A DNA stretch of 64,000 nucleotides from Aplectana chamaeleonis (taxonomy: Eukaryota; Nematoda; Chromadorea; Rhabditida; Cosmocercidae), in contig JAPDOI010000295.1 in NCBI GenBank assembly GCA_029168955.1, positions 434,001-498,000 of the forward strand. Direction: 5' to 3'. Under the pieces are notes generated by a model, which saw only the letters and a program-made list of their open reading frames with translations, ran no database searches and was not told the origin of the DNA. This document shows, piece by piece, positions 30,001 to 44,000 of this stretch (its first letter is position 1; each line of letters starts with the position of its first letter). A program made the position numbers and the translations under genes.

Positions 30001-33000
30001 TGTAGACTGATTATAACATCGCGTCGCTACGCGAATGAAGTCTGAACGGGGCCCTACGAAAAGCCCTCTTGTGACGCGCTGGCGTTGTATAAATAGCGCA
30101 TTAGAGCCGCTGTGGGTGGCATCAGACAGCTGATAGTGTAGAAACGATGCGTATCGATTTTGCGTGCCGCCACTCATGAACCCTGCTTGAGCGGAATATT
30201 GAAAATATTGAGCCGTTCAAAAGCTTTCGATGCCATTCTTAAAAACTGCCTCTTCAAAGCAGTAGCGTCGCAAAATTCTGAATTCAGTTGGCCATAGTTA
30301 AATTAATTCATTCATTCGAAATTATTCGATTTTCGATATTCATTCATTCGAAATAGAGAATCGAATATATTCATTCATTCGTTTATTCGAAAAATTTAAA
30401 GTCGAATATATTCATTCATCCGTTTATTCGAAAAATTTGAAGTCGAATTTATTCATTCATTCGTTTATTCGAAAATTTTGAAGTCGAATATATTCATTCA
30501 TTCATTCATTCGGTCCGTTTAGTCAAAAAGCACAACTATAGTATACGGTGGATGATCAATATCCCAGATCCAGCTGAAAACTTTTCAATGGGGGTTATAA
30601 AGGGCGCTGAACACCAATTTATGGCCTATTTATCGATAACCTATAGAAAAACAATGTATTCTCTTGAGTTTGTTTAATGGTAGACATCAGGGCTGTAAGT
30701 TCTAACGTTAACGTAATAAGGCATTAACGGGTAACCGCGGTTTTTTTCTCGAAAACTAACGACTAACGATACAAAAAAACCTTGAAATCACGTTAATTTA
30801 GTTCGCTAATTGTAGTGGAATTCTGGAACTGATTGATGTGGGACCTCTGACGATTTATTAAATTTGCTACGGTCAAGTACTGTTTTTTAATTTTTTTAAC
30901 AAAACGCAAAATTAACGCGCTAACGCATTAGCGGGTTAACGCCTTTTTTGGAAAATTAACGATTGACGCTTTACGAAAAAAATATTTTCCACAAACGCTC
31001 ACCCCTGGTAGATAACGTCGGCATGGACCGTGAAGAATCTTCGTGTTCAATGTTGAAGGTTGGCGCAAATTCGGTGCCATATGCTATAACATAGGTGCAT
31101 CGATTTTGCGCCAAACTCTAATGTGGAGCGCAAAGTCTCTTCAGGATCCATGCCGATGTTACATATGTTGGAGGGTAGGGTTAGCAACAAGGGCAACTGA
31201 TTGTTTAAAGGTGGCGAGAGTATACGGTAGCACCCAACAGCAGGTTGATAAATGCACGAAAACAATCTTTAAAAATATTTGTTATTGTTCCCATTTTTCA
31301 TATTTGTTATTGCTGGGCGGAAATTTCAAGTTGAAAGTTCAAAATATCGAAACTTGAGAACTGCGTTGGAAATTGATCGAATACAGACAGTATAAATTAT
31401 GCAATTATGATAGTTTTCATAAGGATGATGACATCGTCAAACCAATTTCGATCAAGCGCTTTTTATAGACCTCTGCAAAAGTGAGTCAAAATGCAAAACG
31501 ATAATGAGAACTCGTCCAAATTTCATGAGAAAAATGCAAATCTCAGATTGGATGATCGAAAATGTCTACTTTAAAACATGCCCTAGCGAAATAGATTTTT
31601 TTAAATACAAAATTCTATAATAACAATTGTATGTAACGAGGAGCTCGAGCTTGGGAACAATACGGGATTCGCCCTGCCCATTGACAGTCGGAGATCTTTC
31701 CAATATTTTCGCCCTCCCTGTACAAAAAACGTGCGAAAAATGAAAGTGATAATAAACTTTAGTAGCTGTCTTCATAAAACATCCATAGTATAGTATCAAT
31801 GAAGACTCTTACACAGGCCCTTCAGAACAATACAAGACCACTGGGTGTCAAGCAGGGAAGGGGCGAATACAATAATAAAGTTCCGGAAGTCGTGCTCCCG
31901 GTTTTCACAAGACTTTTCCCGGGTTTCGGAAACCGGGTACGATGCATCTAGAAGTCCGCGGAGGTGCGGTTTTCGGAACGCGAAAAACAGTTGCGGTAAT
32001 TACTTAGCTTTTACTGTGTCAATTTACTGTCCCGAAATTTCCTCGTTCAGCAGTTCTTCGTGCGGTTTCAGGAAAGCAGAAAGGGGATAGGTAAAAAACG
32101 CGCGAAATGCGGAATCCCTGGTCTCTAGAATGGCGGGGGCCTGGTGCAGAAGGTTGTTTTCAGCTTTAAGTGACTTGACTCGCGCACATACACGTCGTCG
32201 TCAATGATCTGTGTGCACTAATCCAAACAGAACCACGCAGCTCGATTACATCATAGTATAGGCACTTAAGCAGCAACCTTCTCACAGCTAAGGCAAACAG
32301 GCGTTGACCCCCCTGATTCGGGCTAATGGCTATCCAGAACTCGATGAAAACTACTGCATTTGGAATTTTCTTGAACATGAACAGCATAAAAATGTCGAGA
32401 TTTCTGTAATCAATTTGTAGGATTATTTAGAGAATAGAATCATTCGATGACTGCAAACTTCCTATTCAGCTAGAAACTTTGATTTTTCAGACGATTCAGA
32501 AACTCGAAAACATCGTGCATAGAGCGCAAAACAGAAACGTTCGTGGTACAGACGGGAAACCGTCCTGTGCCGTTAACGTAATCCTTTGAGTTGAGGCTTA
32601 ACAAAACATACCAATGATGTTAGTCGTTGGTCACGTGATCTGCATATTTGTGCACGTTTATACTTCTGTCGCTGCGTGAAGCAATGACATAATATTTGGT
32701 ATTATTGATCGATATCGGACCTAGAGTTAATCTATAGCATATAGCCTCTAAGTTAAAGTTTGAATGAATGAATGAATGAATGAATGAATGAATGAATGAA
32801 TGAATGAATGAATGAATGGAATGAATGAATGATTGGATAAATGAATGAATGAATGAATGAAGGAATGAATGAATGAATGAATGAATGAAGGAATGAATGA
32901 ATGAATGAATGAATGAATGAATGAATGATTGAATGAATGAATAATGAATGAATGAATGAATAGATGAATGAATGAATGAATGAATGAATGAATGAATGAC

Positions 33001-33566
33001 TGAAAAATAGATTTTAAAAATTAGTGATTGATTAGGTATCAAAGTAGAATAAAACATAAAAAAACACATAACAATTAACTCTGAAAGTGCATAAAAATAA
33101 ACAAGTGAGTTAGTAAATAACTGAATAAACAAATAATAAGCAAATAAAGGGAATGAAAGAATTAACTGAATAATTATGTGAATTAATGAACAATGAAACA
33201 AATAATCAAATTAATTAATCAACAAATAAAAAAAATAAACAAGTGAACAATTAGACAAGTGATCAAAAAATAAGTATATAAAAACAGACAATTATTTAAG
33301 TAAAAATCTTCCCGTGCAAACAAATAAAATAAAGAATAATAGGGAAAAATATGCAGTAAACGAAAAAGGCTGAAATAACGAATATGTAAAAGCTCACTGA
33401 TAATTTGTGAGACGTGACGGTTCTACGGAATCATGAAATGGAGGCCAACAAATAGAGAAAACGCGAATGCAATTTAAGACATCCTACTCCTCCACATACA
33501 TAGAGATGACAGTTATCCGCGCAGAACAAAATAAATAAATAAATATATAAATAAATAAATAAATAA

Positions 33567-33657
<91 letters not shown>

Positions 33658-36600
33658 ACCAATGGATGAATACGCTATTGAAAGAATAAATCAACGAGTA
33701 ATTAAATGAATCAATGAGTGAAAAAATAAGATAATCTATCAAGTAAACAAATAGATAAATAATCCCTGTTCCTCCGCTAAGCCTCACAACCCAAAAAGCA
33801 TGGATTTTTCTAGTTTTGAGCGTGTGCGCACTCATATTGCACGCAGACTCTTCTGTTCCCTCCTTTCGGGACTGAAGTCAAATCAACCTACTTTTCCAAC
33901 GTTCCTGCCGCTCGTTCACGTTGTCGTTTGTTCTTGAACCAGTTTGAGACCTGAGTGACGGTGAGTTCTGTCTGAGCTGCCAGCCGTTTCTTATCCTCCA
34001 CGGACGGATAGGCCTGTTTCTTGTACGCGTCCCGCAGCACGTTCCGCGATTTTGACTGCATTCAATAAAGATATGTATAACAATACGGAAAGGGAGAGAG
34101 TGAAGGAGAGTCATACCTTGAAACAATAATTGGTCTCTTCGCCGTCCCATATTGTGGGTGGGAATGGGTTCTTTTTCCGTATGCGGTACTTGCAGACTGC
34201 TCCAAGTTCTCGCTCCTTTGTCTTTTCAGCCTAAATAAAGGTGGTGTTGGAAGGTTTTTTAGAGAAAACACGCAGGCACTTTAAGTAGTTTAAAGATGCC
34301 TTGTCTCCCAGACTTTTTTTAGACACAGAGAAGCGGAAGAATTGTATTTCCTTTCCTCTGAAAATTATCGGATTGCCCCAGTAATGAATTCTTGACCAAG
34401 AAATCCCATTGAAACTCCTTTTATGGAGCGATTTCGACCACATTTGAAAATCGTCTTAATTTGGTATCGATCAATAGTCTATAAGTGGAATAAAATGAGA
34501 AAAAGCGAACTTTTCTAAAAAATAATATGTTATAAATAAATACCTAACCAACTACTTGCTCATACCACTGAACCTTAGAAAAAGCAGCTAAACCTGCAGT
34601 GGCAAGCATGAATACGACCGCGAGGGTCAGGGAGCGCAACGCCGCACGCACGCGTCACGATTTCAATTCAAATTGTGACGCGCGCGCGACGTTGCGCATA
34701 CCTACCACAGCCGCTGCATTCATCAATGGCACCATTGGCTAAGAGATCATTAGTAAAAAAAATTCACGGACGCTGTTACACTCTGTTCCAGTCGGGTCAG
34801 CTGTCGTCAAGAACCAAAGAAGTGGCGCTCTCTTTGCGTCTTTAGTAAGCAATTACCGCGATTCGGTATTAGAGACGCAGGTTAGGCGCCATTCACACTC
34901 CTCAACGCCAGCGCGGCACGCGCGTGACGCGCGAGCGTATGGTTAGAGCATGAATACGTTCTACCTGCGTGACGCGCGTCATGCGCTTGCGGAGGCTATG
35001 AATACTTAGCGGCGAAGCCATGCTGAAGCGGTTACAGGTGAGCATTAACTTTTCCAAACATGCGAATTCTGTACATGCGTTCACCATTGCGATACCAGAA
35101 TATAGTTATGGAATCAATTATAACTCAACGGAATGAAACCGATGATGGGTAAAAATGAAAATGATGAAGAGTCGTTACGGCCGTCGCCGCTTTGGCGGGC
35201 GTCATGCGCGTGCTGCGCTGGCGTTGTGGAGCATGAATAACGTCTTACGTGGCATCCCACTGCTGTAGGGTGCTCCGCAGTGGTAAGAGGGCAGCCACGG
35301 AGCTGGCGCTGCTTCTTTCGACTCTTTGATGGCTGATTGGATTCGAACAGAGTGTACCTGGCCCTCAGGGGGTTCAGACGCCTTCTAAACTTTGGCATTT
35401 TGGTTGACGCAAAAATAGAGGAGTTTTCCCGTTCTTGCGTATCGAAACATCAGGCTAATTTTTTCAAGTGGGGTGGTCCAGAGTGAAATTCGAACTACAA
35501 AAGCGGGGACGACTACTCATTTGTTGTCTGACGAGACCACAAGCCAAGTAGAAAGAGTATATAGACAGATACAAATTTTTGCTATTGAGCGGTGTATCTA
35601 ACTTGCAACTCAAACACCTGCAACTTTACTCTCCGAACTTCGTTGCACCAAACCAAACAGTATTCTAAATTTAAGTACATACATTATAATGAAAGTTGGC
35701 TCGTACTAAGAACTCAGTCTGCGAAGAAGTTATTTAGAAAATGATAAAATGTCGCGTTTTAAAGGCAGTGTTCACGATAATCTTCGATTCTGAGATTAAT
35801 AGCTAAATCGATTGTTTGGCCCCAGGGTAGAACAAAAATGACGAAGGAATCGAGAAAAATGCACCAGAAGGTCACGAAATCTTTTACTCTCACCCCACCT
35901 CTTTACTCTCACAGGAACTGTTCGTTGTGACAATGATTTCATTTGTAGGCCTGTCCCTTTTAATTACTTGCTTGCTGTTGCTCTGTTCTTTTTTTCGGAC
36001 ATTAACTAGTACTATTTCGCCTGAAATATTCTTGCATTTCCGACTGACCCAATTTTTCACCTGTGACAACCACCGTGAACATGTTCATACAACTGGAAAA
36101 CTAGTCCAGGCCGGAGATTAATGTCACTGAAATATGACGTTTTAGTGCGTTTCTCGCCGTTTCTTCGTAATTTCTGTAACACTCGATGGCCAACGCTTTG
36201 TTTTGAGTAGGAATCTCGGGAACGAAAATCATCGTGAACACTGCCTTTAACGCGATGACTGAGCTTCAACCATTTCACTATTAAATGAGTCGGCACTCAC
36301 TCGGAGCATTTTCTGTGTTTTTTTCAATATCATTATTTTTGATCCGTTTTGTGCTATGCATTCTTTGTTTTTTTAAAATATTTAAGAATGCCCAACATGT
36401 CACTCTCTTCTCAAATAATTGTTCGATAGCTGTCTTAGCGCGTCCAACAAAAATAAATAAGTAAATATAACATGTTCACACCAACTATCTATGTACGTAT
36501 ATGATCCGTTCCATAAAATATTTTAAAATTAAGTCAGGGCTCCACTTCAGTTCCCTTCATCACAGATCAGCCCCGGTAATTTGTGTTGATAATGCTCGCC

Positions 36601-39600
36601 TGTGATTATGGAGGCGAAACGAACGTAATTTCGCATAAAAATAAAGCTGTACTTCATGTTACTCGCGATTTTGCATCTAATTGTAAGTTGAAGGGTCGGA
36701 CGTCGTAAAATTTTCGTTATAGCAAAGTACAAAACGCCGACAACCTTGTCCATGCCCATCGGCAATCGACATGGTCAGCGGCTGCCCGAAATCCTCATAA
36801 TGAATATCCTCATATCGCTCCAGCCGCGAAGCGGCTGGAGAGTCCTAACTTGAAATGGCCCTCGTGTCCAACATCCTATATCACAGCTTTCTGAATATAT
36901 AGAGGACTTGGAACGGGAAAGTTTTACTGTCTTTGTGAATGGACCAGCTTTCCTTGAAGCAGAGACTTTGAAAATTCTCAGGGCTTATACATCAAAACTC
37001 TCTTCTCAGGAACTCCTCTTTGAGGGCCCATCGCTCCGGAAAAAGCTATGGTGTGTTTGCGGCCAATACACTGAGTATACGGTAGACTTTTTGGCACATT
37101 TTAAGATCCCTCATCAATCTGCTGGACTAGCAGTTTTTTACTCGTGACTGATTTTTTCCTTTAATACTTTTCACACCGAACACGATTCTGTGTTGTTTAT
37201 CGAATAAAAAAAATTGATACAAGAAGCCTTTGTCTTACGTTTTTTCCCGCGCTCAGCAAAGTTGGAAAGCGCAAAACTAACAATAATCGCTCAAGCACAG
37301 CATTACCACCAGGGATGTGCGGCAAAGGAATTAAGAATTTCGGCAAATGGCAACGGCAAACACCAAAAATGACCGGAAAACGGCAAACGGCTATACGACA
37401 AACGGCAAAATCTTTTTTGTGCTACAATACACCAACTTTTGTTTATTCATGCCAGTTACAATCTGTCTGGCGTTTCACTAGCCTTCACAGGAAGAAAAAT
37501 CTGGTAAATCAAAAGCTACTTGAGAGCCTCAGGTCGACAAGACCGTTAGCCTATCCCTCACCGGAGATAATTCTGTTAATCCCCACTCCCTCACCCCTAT
37601 TCAGAGTTTCCGTTTAAATCAATGCTAGAGATTCAAAGGTTGGCCGTCTTTTTGAGCAGTGCAAAGTGTGACAGAGCCGCAAAGGACTTAATCCGAAAGG
37701 GGCTTGCGGTCAGCGCCACCTAGCATAGTCGATCCAGGGACGGGCAGCAAACCGTGAGAGAGCTTGGTGTGGTGATAAGGTGCACCGACCCAAAGACTGT
37801 GGCCGATACCGGTACGACATCCAGGTACGAATAGATGGACGAATACGCGATGATTGGTCGACATTTATGATGAAAAACAGTCCACAGCGAGCGGTTTCGC
37901 TGCGGAGTCTGGTGGGTTATTTCGCAGCTATTTCTCCGCCTAAAGTCTCAGAGGCTGCGCTGCGTATCTTCAGAATTACCTGACTACTCAGATGAGCTAG
38001 AGGGTACCCTGGTTGGTCGAATGGAGCAGATTATACGCAGCCGTGTGCCCATAACGCAAGCTAGATATGTAGGTAGCCCAACGAGCTCTGCGTTGTCGGT
38101 AAAAGAGGTTACAGTATATATCCTTCATTTCGGAGTGAAATTTACTGCTGTTCGTCGCGTGCGTTGGCGTGCGTATGCTGTGTTTCCTTCCCCCATATCA
38201 CTCGCTGGCTCTTTCGATTTTTAGTAACATTTCTTTTGGAAAAATCAAAAAGTCTGCTACTTTACGACAAAATTATCGGCATTCATGGATGATTTGTATT
38301 TTCGATGCTTATATTCGAATTGTGGATTACAAAAAACACTTACAAGAAAGTCATATTCTTCAAACACTATTCTATATGTTTTGCGAAATTTAATGCCATT
38401 TTATGGCATGGTATATGATCACAAGATTCTTCTATATGTATCTAACAGTAAAGGTGATTGAAAATTACTCTTATACAAGCAATCCTAGTAGGATAATATA
38501 AACATTCCCTGCATGCTAAGAGTGCATTGCCCCAAACTTTCACTAGCGTCAAAACTTTAAAGTTGACCTTTCAGGACCTCGAACAATGTTCGAATCACTA
38601 CGGAGCTCCTAAAATCATTCAGTGAAAATTTTGGTGAAAAGCCGCAAGAGCGTCGACCAGTGCAGGTGAAAATGTCAGTAAAAATCCTTCCTCATGTAAC
38701 TTGAGCCTTGAGTACTGATAAGCAACTGGCTATTTTCTCAAGAGAGATTTACTCTAACCTGTGAGAAGGAAAAATCAGTATATGTTGAATAAAAACCATT
38801 TTGTGCTGCAAAAGCCCTCCTCGGTTTCGCTCAGAATGCATGCAGCGGGTATTTGTACAAACCGGTAGGCACACTGAAACTTTCCAAGCAAACTTCACTG
38901 TTGGAGCTTTGACCCTAGCAAACATTACGGTTTTGAAAAGCCCGTCTTATTAGGACTCTGAATTATTTTTCAGATCCAAAAAACAGTGAAGTTGAAGGGC
39001 TTTAAAAAAGAGAGCGAAAAACGCGAAAAAGCGCTGGACCAAAACCTGCGAGCGGTACATATTTACGTTTTTACATATTTACGTTTATTTATGTTCGACC
39101 TTAAAATTGATCCACTCAATAGTTTTTCGACTTCATATTTTGTTAACCTGTCTGCAACATAAATTTAGAATCATTAAATCGCAGGTAACTATAAATATCA
39201 TTTGATTTGAAGATTTTACCATCAGAAATGTTTTGTTTTGTTTTTGTCTATTGTTTGTTTTTTGTCCACAAACATCCTTGGTCGTTAAACACACACAAAC
39301 AGAGAAATTCGAAAGTTCACCGTTCGTTTATTTCTCATTGCGCAATGTTTGACGGAGGGGGAGAGTTGGTTGTATTGATTGGAGAGGATACGGTAGACGG
39401 AAGCATTTTGAAGGAAAAAAACATCTAAAGCTCTTTCTGACGAACCTCAGTGTAGTGCGCTCGTAGCCAGAGATCCTGCAGTACCGGATGATTATGTGGG
39501 CTGAACTTGTGCGTCTCCAGCAATCTGTAATTAGCGAGGTAATTACAGCAGTCGGACAGTAACCATGTATCTGTGTGAGACAGCAAACCGATAGAGTTGT

Positions 39601-40985
39601 TTCCATTGTTGTTGGCAGAATAAAACCAAAGCGTGGGCTTTTAGGGCGCTTTCGAGGCATTTCAGGTGGTCCGGCAACGTCCACAAAAAGGTTGTCTGAA
39701 AGAAAAACTGACACTGGAAAAACCCCCAGAACTACAAAGTTGAATGGTTTTCATAGAATGTATACGCGTTTTTCATAGTCCCTCAAAATTTCCAGCATTT
39801 GCACGGGCTCTCTCTGGCCTCCCGCCGCGATTCGATAATTCACAGAGGGGCGGGGCAGCGACTACGGTAGCCGCCATGGAAAACATTGTTGAAAATCGAT
39901 TTCGCCTGGGAAAGGTCTCAGATTTCACGAAAATGGCCTTCCATATCACACAAAAATATCAAAAACAGCCTCAAGTCGTGTCTAACAATGGCGAGCGAGC
40001 AGAAGTTCTTTTTGATGGAGAGTTCTGTGGTAAACTGTGAACCTTGGCTAGGATATGATGATTGATTCTGATTTTTCTAAAAACAGATTTTTCTTCCTCC
40101 TTGTATATTATCGCTAGTTGGGTGGCGAAGAGAGCTGGTTTTTATTCCATAAAGTCATAAATACAGGTGTATTTCAATGGATTGGTTAGGAATCTCTCGA
40201 TTGTAACTTTCGGTGAATAGAAAATTACCACTATATAGAAATACTAGTGTTTCAACACCGTTAAACACGTTAACGTTCGACGCAGTAGCGTTAACATGAC
40301 AGAGCATGTGATGCAGAGTGAGCTTGATAAGACACAATACCATAGTTGACTTCTGCGGCAATTTCCTATACACTGGAACTTGTAATCGACTGTAAGACCA
40401 GGAGTACAAGGATATTGATCTGTTCAATAAATCACCCTAATTTTCGAGTCCACTTTCTCGGTTCAGATAAAACTTTTCCACACTACTTATTACAGGTTCT
40501 TGGAGCAGCTCAGTTCGTGTTTTTACCCTACTTGATATTTTTCTTAAAAACTTTACACATGTTGTATCAAGCCAGGCAATTAGAAAAAACTAATTTGGAC
40601 TTTTGAAAAAAAATTCAAAATTCAGTGCTCATGCTCTTCTTATCTAAGCAAAATTGCGGTCCGCAATCGCGGCATGCCGCTCTTGCTGCACGCAGCTAGA
40701 TGATTCAACAAGCGCATTATGTGATAGTTATACTTCATATCCATACTAAAGGATATATTTTTGTTAAAATTGGATCAGGACTTTTAATTTTCAGCTATGG
40801 ACCCAATCAATTCTGAATTCAGGCGATTTCGAACCGGATTCACTGAAAAATCGCCATTTTCGAGTCAATCCTAATTTGAACCACGGAACGGAAAAACCAT
40901 TGGGTATCAATCCAGGGCTCGGCTCACATAAAAAGGGTGAAACCATATTTATTTCTTTATTTATTTATTTATTTATTTATTTATT

Positions 40986-41036
<51 letters not shown>

Positions 41037-44000
41037 TTTTTTTTTTTATTTATTTATTTATTTATTTATTTCTTTATTTATTTATTTATTTATTTTTACC
41101 TATTTATGACGTGGGAGTTCTGAGTTCTAAAATACCAAAAAAAAATTAAGCGGACACTAAACAGAAACAGACTAGCTGCGAAGGAAAACATGGTAGAACA
41201 AAATCCAGTGAAAAAACCATTCCGGTAATAGCACTTGAGCAACTTAAAGGCAAGGTCCGGTCAAATTTTGACACTACCGAAATTTGGGTTAAGTAGATTG
41301 GGCTGGTCTAGCTGAACATCGTCTAAACGTTTCACGAACTCTGAGTTCTTAGTTCTGGAGAAAACAGCCTCAAAGTCAGGGATTACGGTATTCACAGCAT
41401 GATAATCATGGCTGGAATGACCGATAATTACACAGCACTTTTGAAGAATGCGTGGACAACCGCTAAAATATGGACGATGGCCACACTTTTCTGACTTTTC
41501 TGGATCATCGGATAACGGAAGTGGCTGGAATAACTTGAAGAAGACCGGTTTTTACGCAGTTTTCGCATGTTTCTTGGGATGACCTGTAGCAAAAGCACCG
41601 ATTTAGCTGGAAATCTAAAAATCGAATTTCTGCCTGAACCCTGCCTTTAAGCAGTTTCTCTAAGGTACCTGTCAACCAGCTTTTTATGTAGCGCTAGTGA
41701 AGTAAATATTAAAGGCCACTCAAAAGAATGCGTTGGCTACGAAGTGTCACCAAAATTACGAAGAAACGACGAGAAACGCACTAAAACGTCTTATTTTAGT
41801 GACATTATCTTGTGGCCTAGACTAGCTGTCCGGTTGAATATAACATGTCCACGGTGGACGTCACCTGTGAAAAATGGGGCTAATCGAGAATGAAAGAATA
41901 TTGTAGGCAAAACAGTGTTACTTAGGGTCCGAAGAAAAGAACCGAGCAACACAGAATAGAGAATTGCAGAAGACGGGTCCGCAAACGATTTCACTGCCAC
42001 AACAAACAGTTCCACTGAGAGTAAAGAAGCAGGGTGAGAGTGAAGGATTTTGTGACCTTCTGGTGCGTTTTTCTCGGTTTCTTCGTCATTTCGGTTATAC
42101 TCGGGGGCCAAACAATCGATTTAGCGATTAATCTCAAAATCGAAGATTATCGTGAACACTGCCTTTAAACTTTTATCGAAATTTTCAAGAAAAAAAAACA
42201 AGGAAAGGCCAGAGTAGCTTCCCCAATTGACGTTTAAAATGCACGAGAACTGCGTGGGTGGACAGTCTCCTTCGGAAAGATTCTACATCTAAAGAAGAAA
42301 ACAAAAGAAAATGCGATTTCTTATTCATAGGAAAATCGTTGGTCTCTAGAAAGCAAAGACACTTCAGAGTGTGTCAGTGTGGCAAAAAGTGATGAACCCG
42401 ACCGAAAGGGATGGTTTTCGAAAGCTTCTGTTATACCAAAGAGGTAGCAAGTATCAGCTCTTGGTTCAATTTTTAAACACACTTTTTTTCTCGACGAGGC
42501 TTTTCTAATAAAAAAAACTTTCCAAGTGATTGTTACTGACTTTTCATTCCCCTTTTTTGGAAAAGTTTCATATGCAGAAGTGAGAAACTGAAAATCAGAT
42601 TTTCAGAGCGAGATGTTCCACAACAGGTTGCAGAAAAAATATCACATTAATAAAGCGAAAATCCACTAAACCCCTAGGTATATCTCCAGAAACTTTCATT
42701 GTGGCTTTCTGCCAAATTTCCTGCAAGTACCTAAACTTTATTGCTAACCCAATATTATCATCAATCAATCATCGAATCAATATCACCTCATCATTCATCT
42801 CGTCCCGCTGTCCGTGTCTGTGGAGGAGATGAGTGACAAACATGACACACGGCTGTCACTTCGCGCTTATTATTACAGTATACTCTCGGAGGCCGTTGAA
42901 TGTAGGAACAATTGTTATCGCCATAGCGCTGGACTTGTCGGGAACGATGTTAAAAGAAAGATAGAACGAGAGAATGCTCTAAGAAAGATCAGGCTGAGAT
43001 CAAGGTGCGCGAAAAGTCGAAGGGAGAATCTTACTACCCCCATAAATTACTTGCGGGATAAGGGTCACGTCCTGTTTGATATGCGCTCATTCCGAGGTCC
43101 CAATCCTATTGTAAAGTCGGTGGGGGACTCACACCTACACTTCAATTTAAGAGAATCCTTGGGTTTGAAGACCTGTCTGAAAATCGGAAAATCGCGCTTC
43201 ATCGTGGATATGGGAATAAATCAGTCCCGAAAGGACTTCAAGCATCAATTCCAAATTTTTGGGAAAACAAAAAGAATTTGAGTCCGAGAATCAGATGAAG
43301 CATGCTAACATTCATACCTATGAGCTCTCGGCTAACAAAAACTCTCTTGAGCTTTGTGAGTAAGGATGTCAAAATACATACGGTTACAGCAACTACCTGT
43401 GGATGACAACGTCAACAGAGTTCACTAGCTTCACATTGGTTATTTTCATTTTAAAATTCTTTGGATTTTGGCCATTTTCGCGGTATTCAGGAAGCAGGAA
43501 AAGCTTCAAATTATGTGTAACCGCACAAAAACAGTTCGGTCTCCCAATCACAATTGAAACTAGCTATTTCACTCTTGAATTTCTTTTGGGTAAATTACTA
43601 AAAATGTTCCACATGGATAAACAGACGGCTTTGCTGAAAGAAAAAGAAACGGTGCTGTAGCGACAGAAGCAGCTCGCAAAAATTTCACTACATGTGCTCC
43701 ATCTTTTAGTGATATTGAAGTTTGTAGCACATTAGGTACACATGTACCAAGGACAAAGCATTCAGATAGCTAATTGGTGCCAAAAACAGCTTTTTTGAAC
43801 TTCCGGAAAACAGAAAGCGGAACGATTATGTATTTCAACTGTTCGATAGGAAATCTTAACAACAAGGACAACAAGATTTCGAGGAAGCGCAACAAAAGGA
43901 GTCTTTTAGAAAAACCGTAAACGTTCTACATATAGCCTAGACGATTCTTTTTAAATTTGAGAATCCGAAATCGGAAACAGGGAAGAGCGAAAAATTTTCA

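Larger units (their letters stand above)
25276..30540. mobile_element. Outer TATAGTTGTGC element, split by a second copy
   Basis: The outer ends TATAGTTGTGC (25276) and GCACAACTATA (30540) are flanked by a perfect 8-bp duplication GTATACGG (25268-25275 and 30541-30548). Removing the inner element (26671-29962 including one duplication) leaves about 1973 bp. Both subterminal regions are arrays of TTCGAAT-containing units of about 41 bp. The 8-bp duplication suggests the hAT superfamily, but the terminus is not the usual CAGGG. It has no transposase. It sits in the last intron of the SIX gene, within a copy of the dispersed repeat seen at 9060-9140. Confidence 0.9.

Noticed and set aside
25276..30540. 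A single 5-kb inverted repeat or foldback element
   Set aside because: The block order is not a simple mirror, and two sets of 8-bp duplications show nested insertion of one family member into another.
32620..33201. 193-residue minus-strand protein of HSFIHSFI repeats
   Set aside because: It lies on the (TGAA)n array and in the SIX intron.
33431..33835. YLFIYLFI membrane-like protein (also 40876-41149)
   Set aside because: Artefact of (AAAT)n and (TTTA)n arrays.
39581..39588. An 18-nt intron between exons 3 and 4 ending at CACACAG (39571)
   Set aside because: Too short for splicing; the ATTACAG acceptor at 39525 gives a 64-nt intron and the correct [10 protein letters not shown] sequence.
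39328..39714. Single 128-residue minus-strand ORF over the SIX exons
   Set aside because: It is a wrong frame that reads through exons 3 and 4; the spliced model with a 64-nt intron restores the SIX domain.
42814..43281. 155-residue basic open frame
   Set aside because: Kept only as a note: no recognisable domain, on the strand opposite to the SIX gene and inside its intron, without convincing start context.
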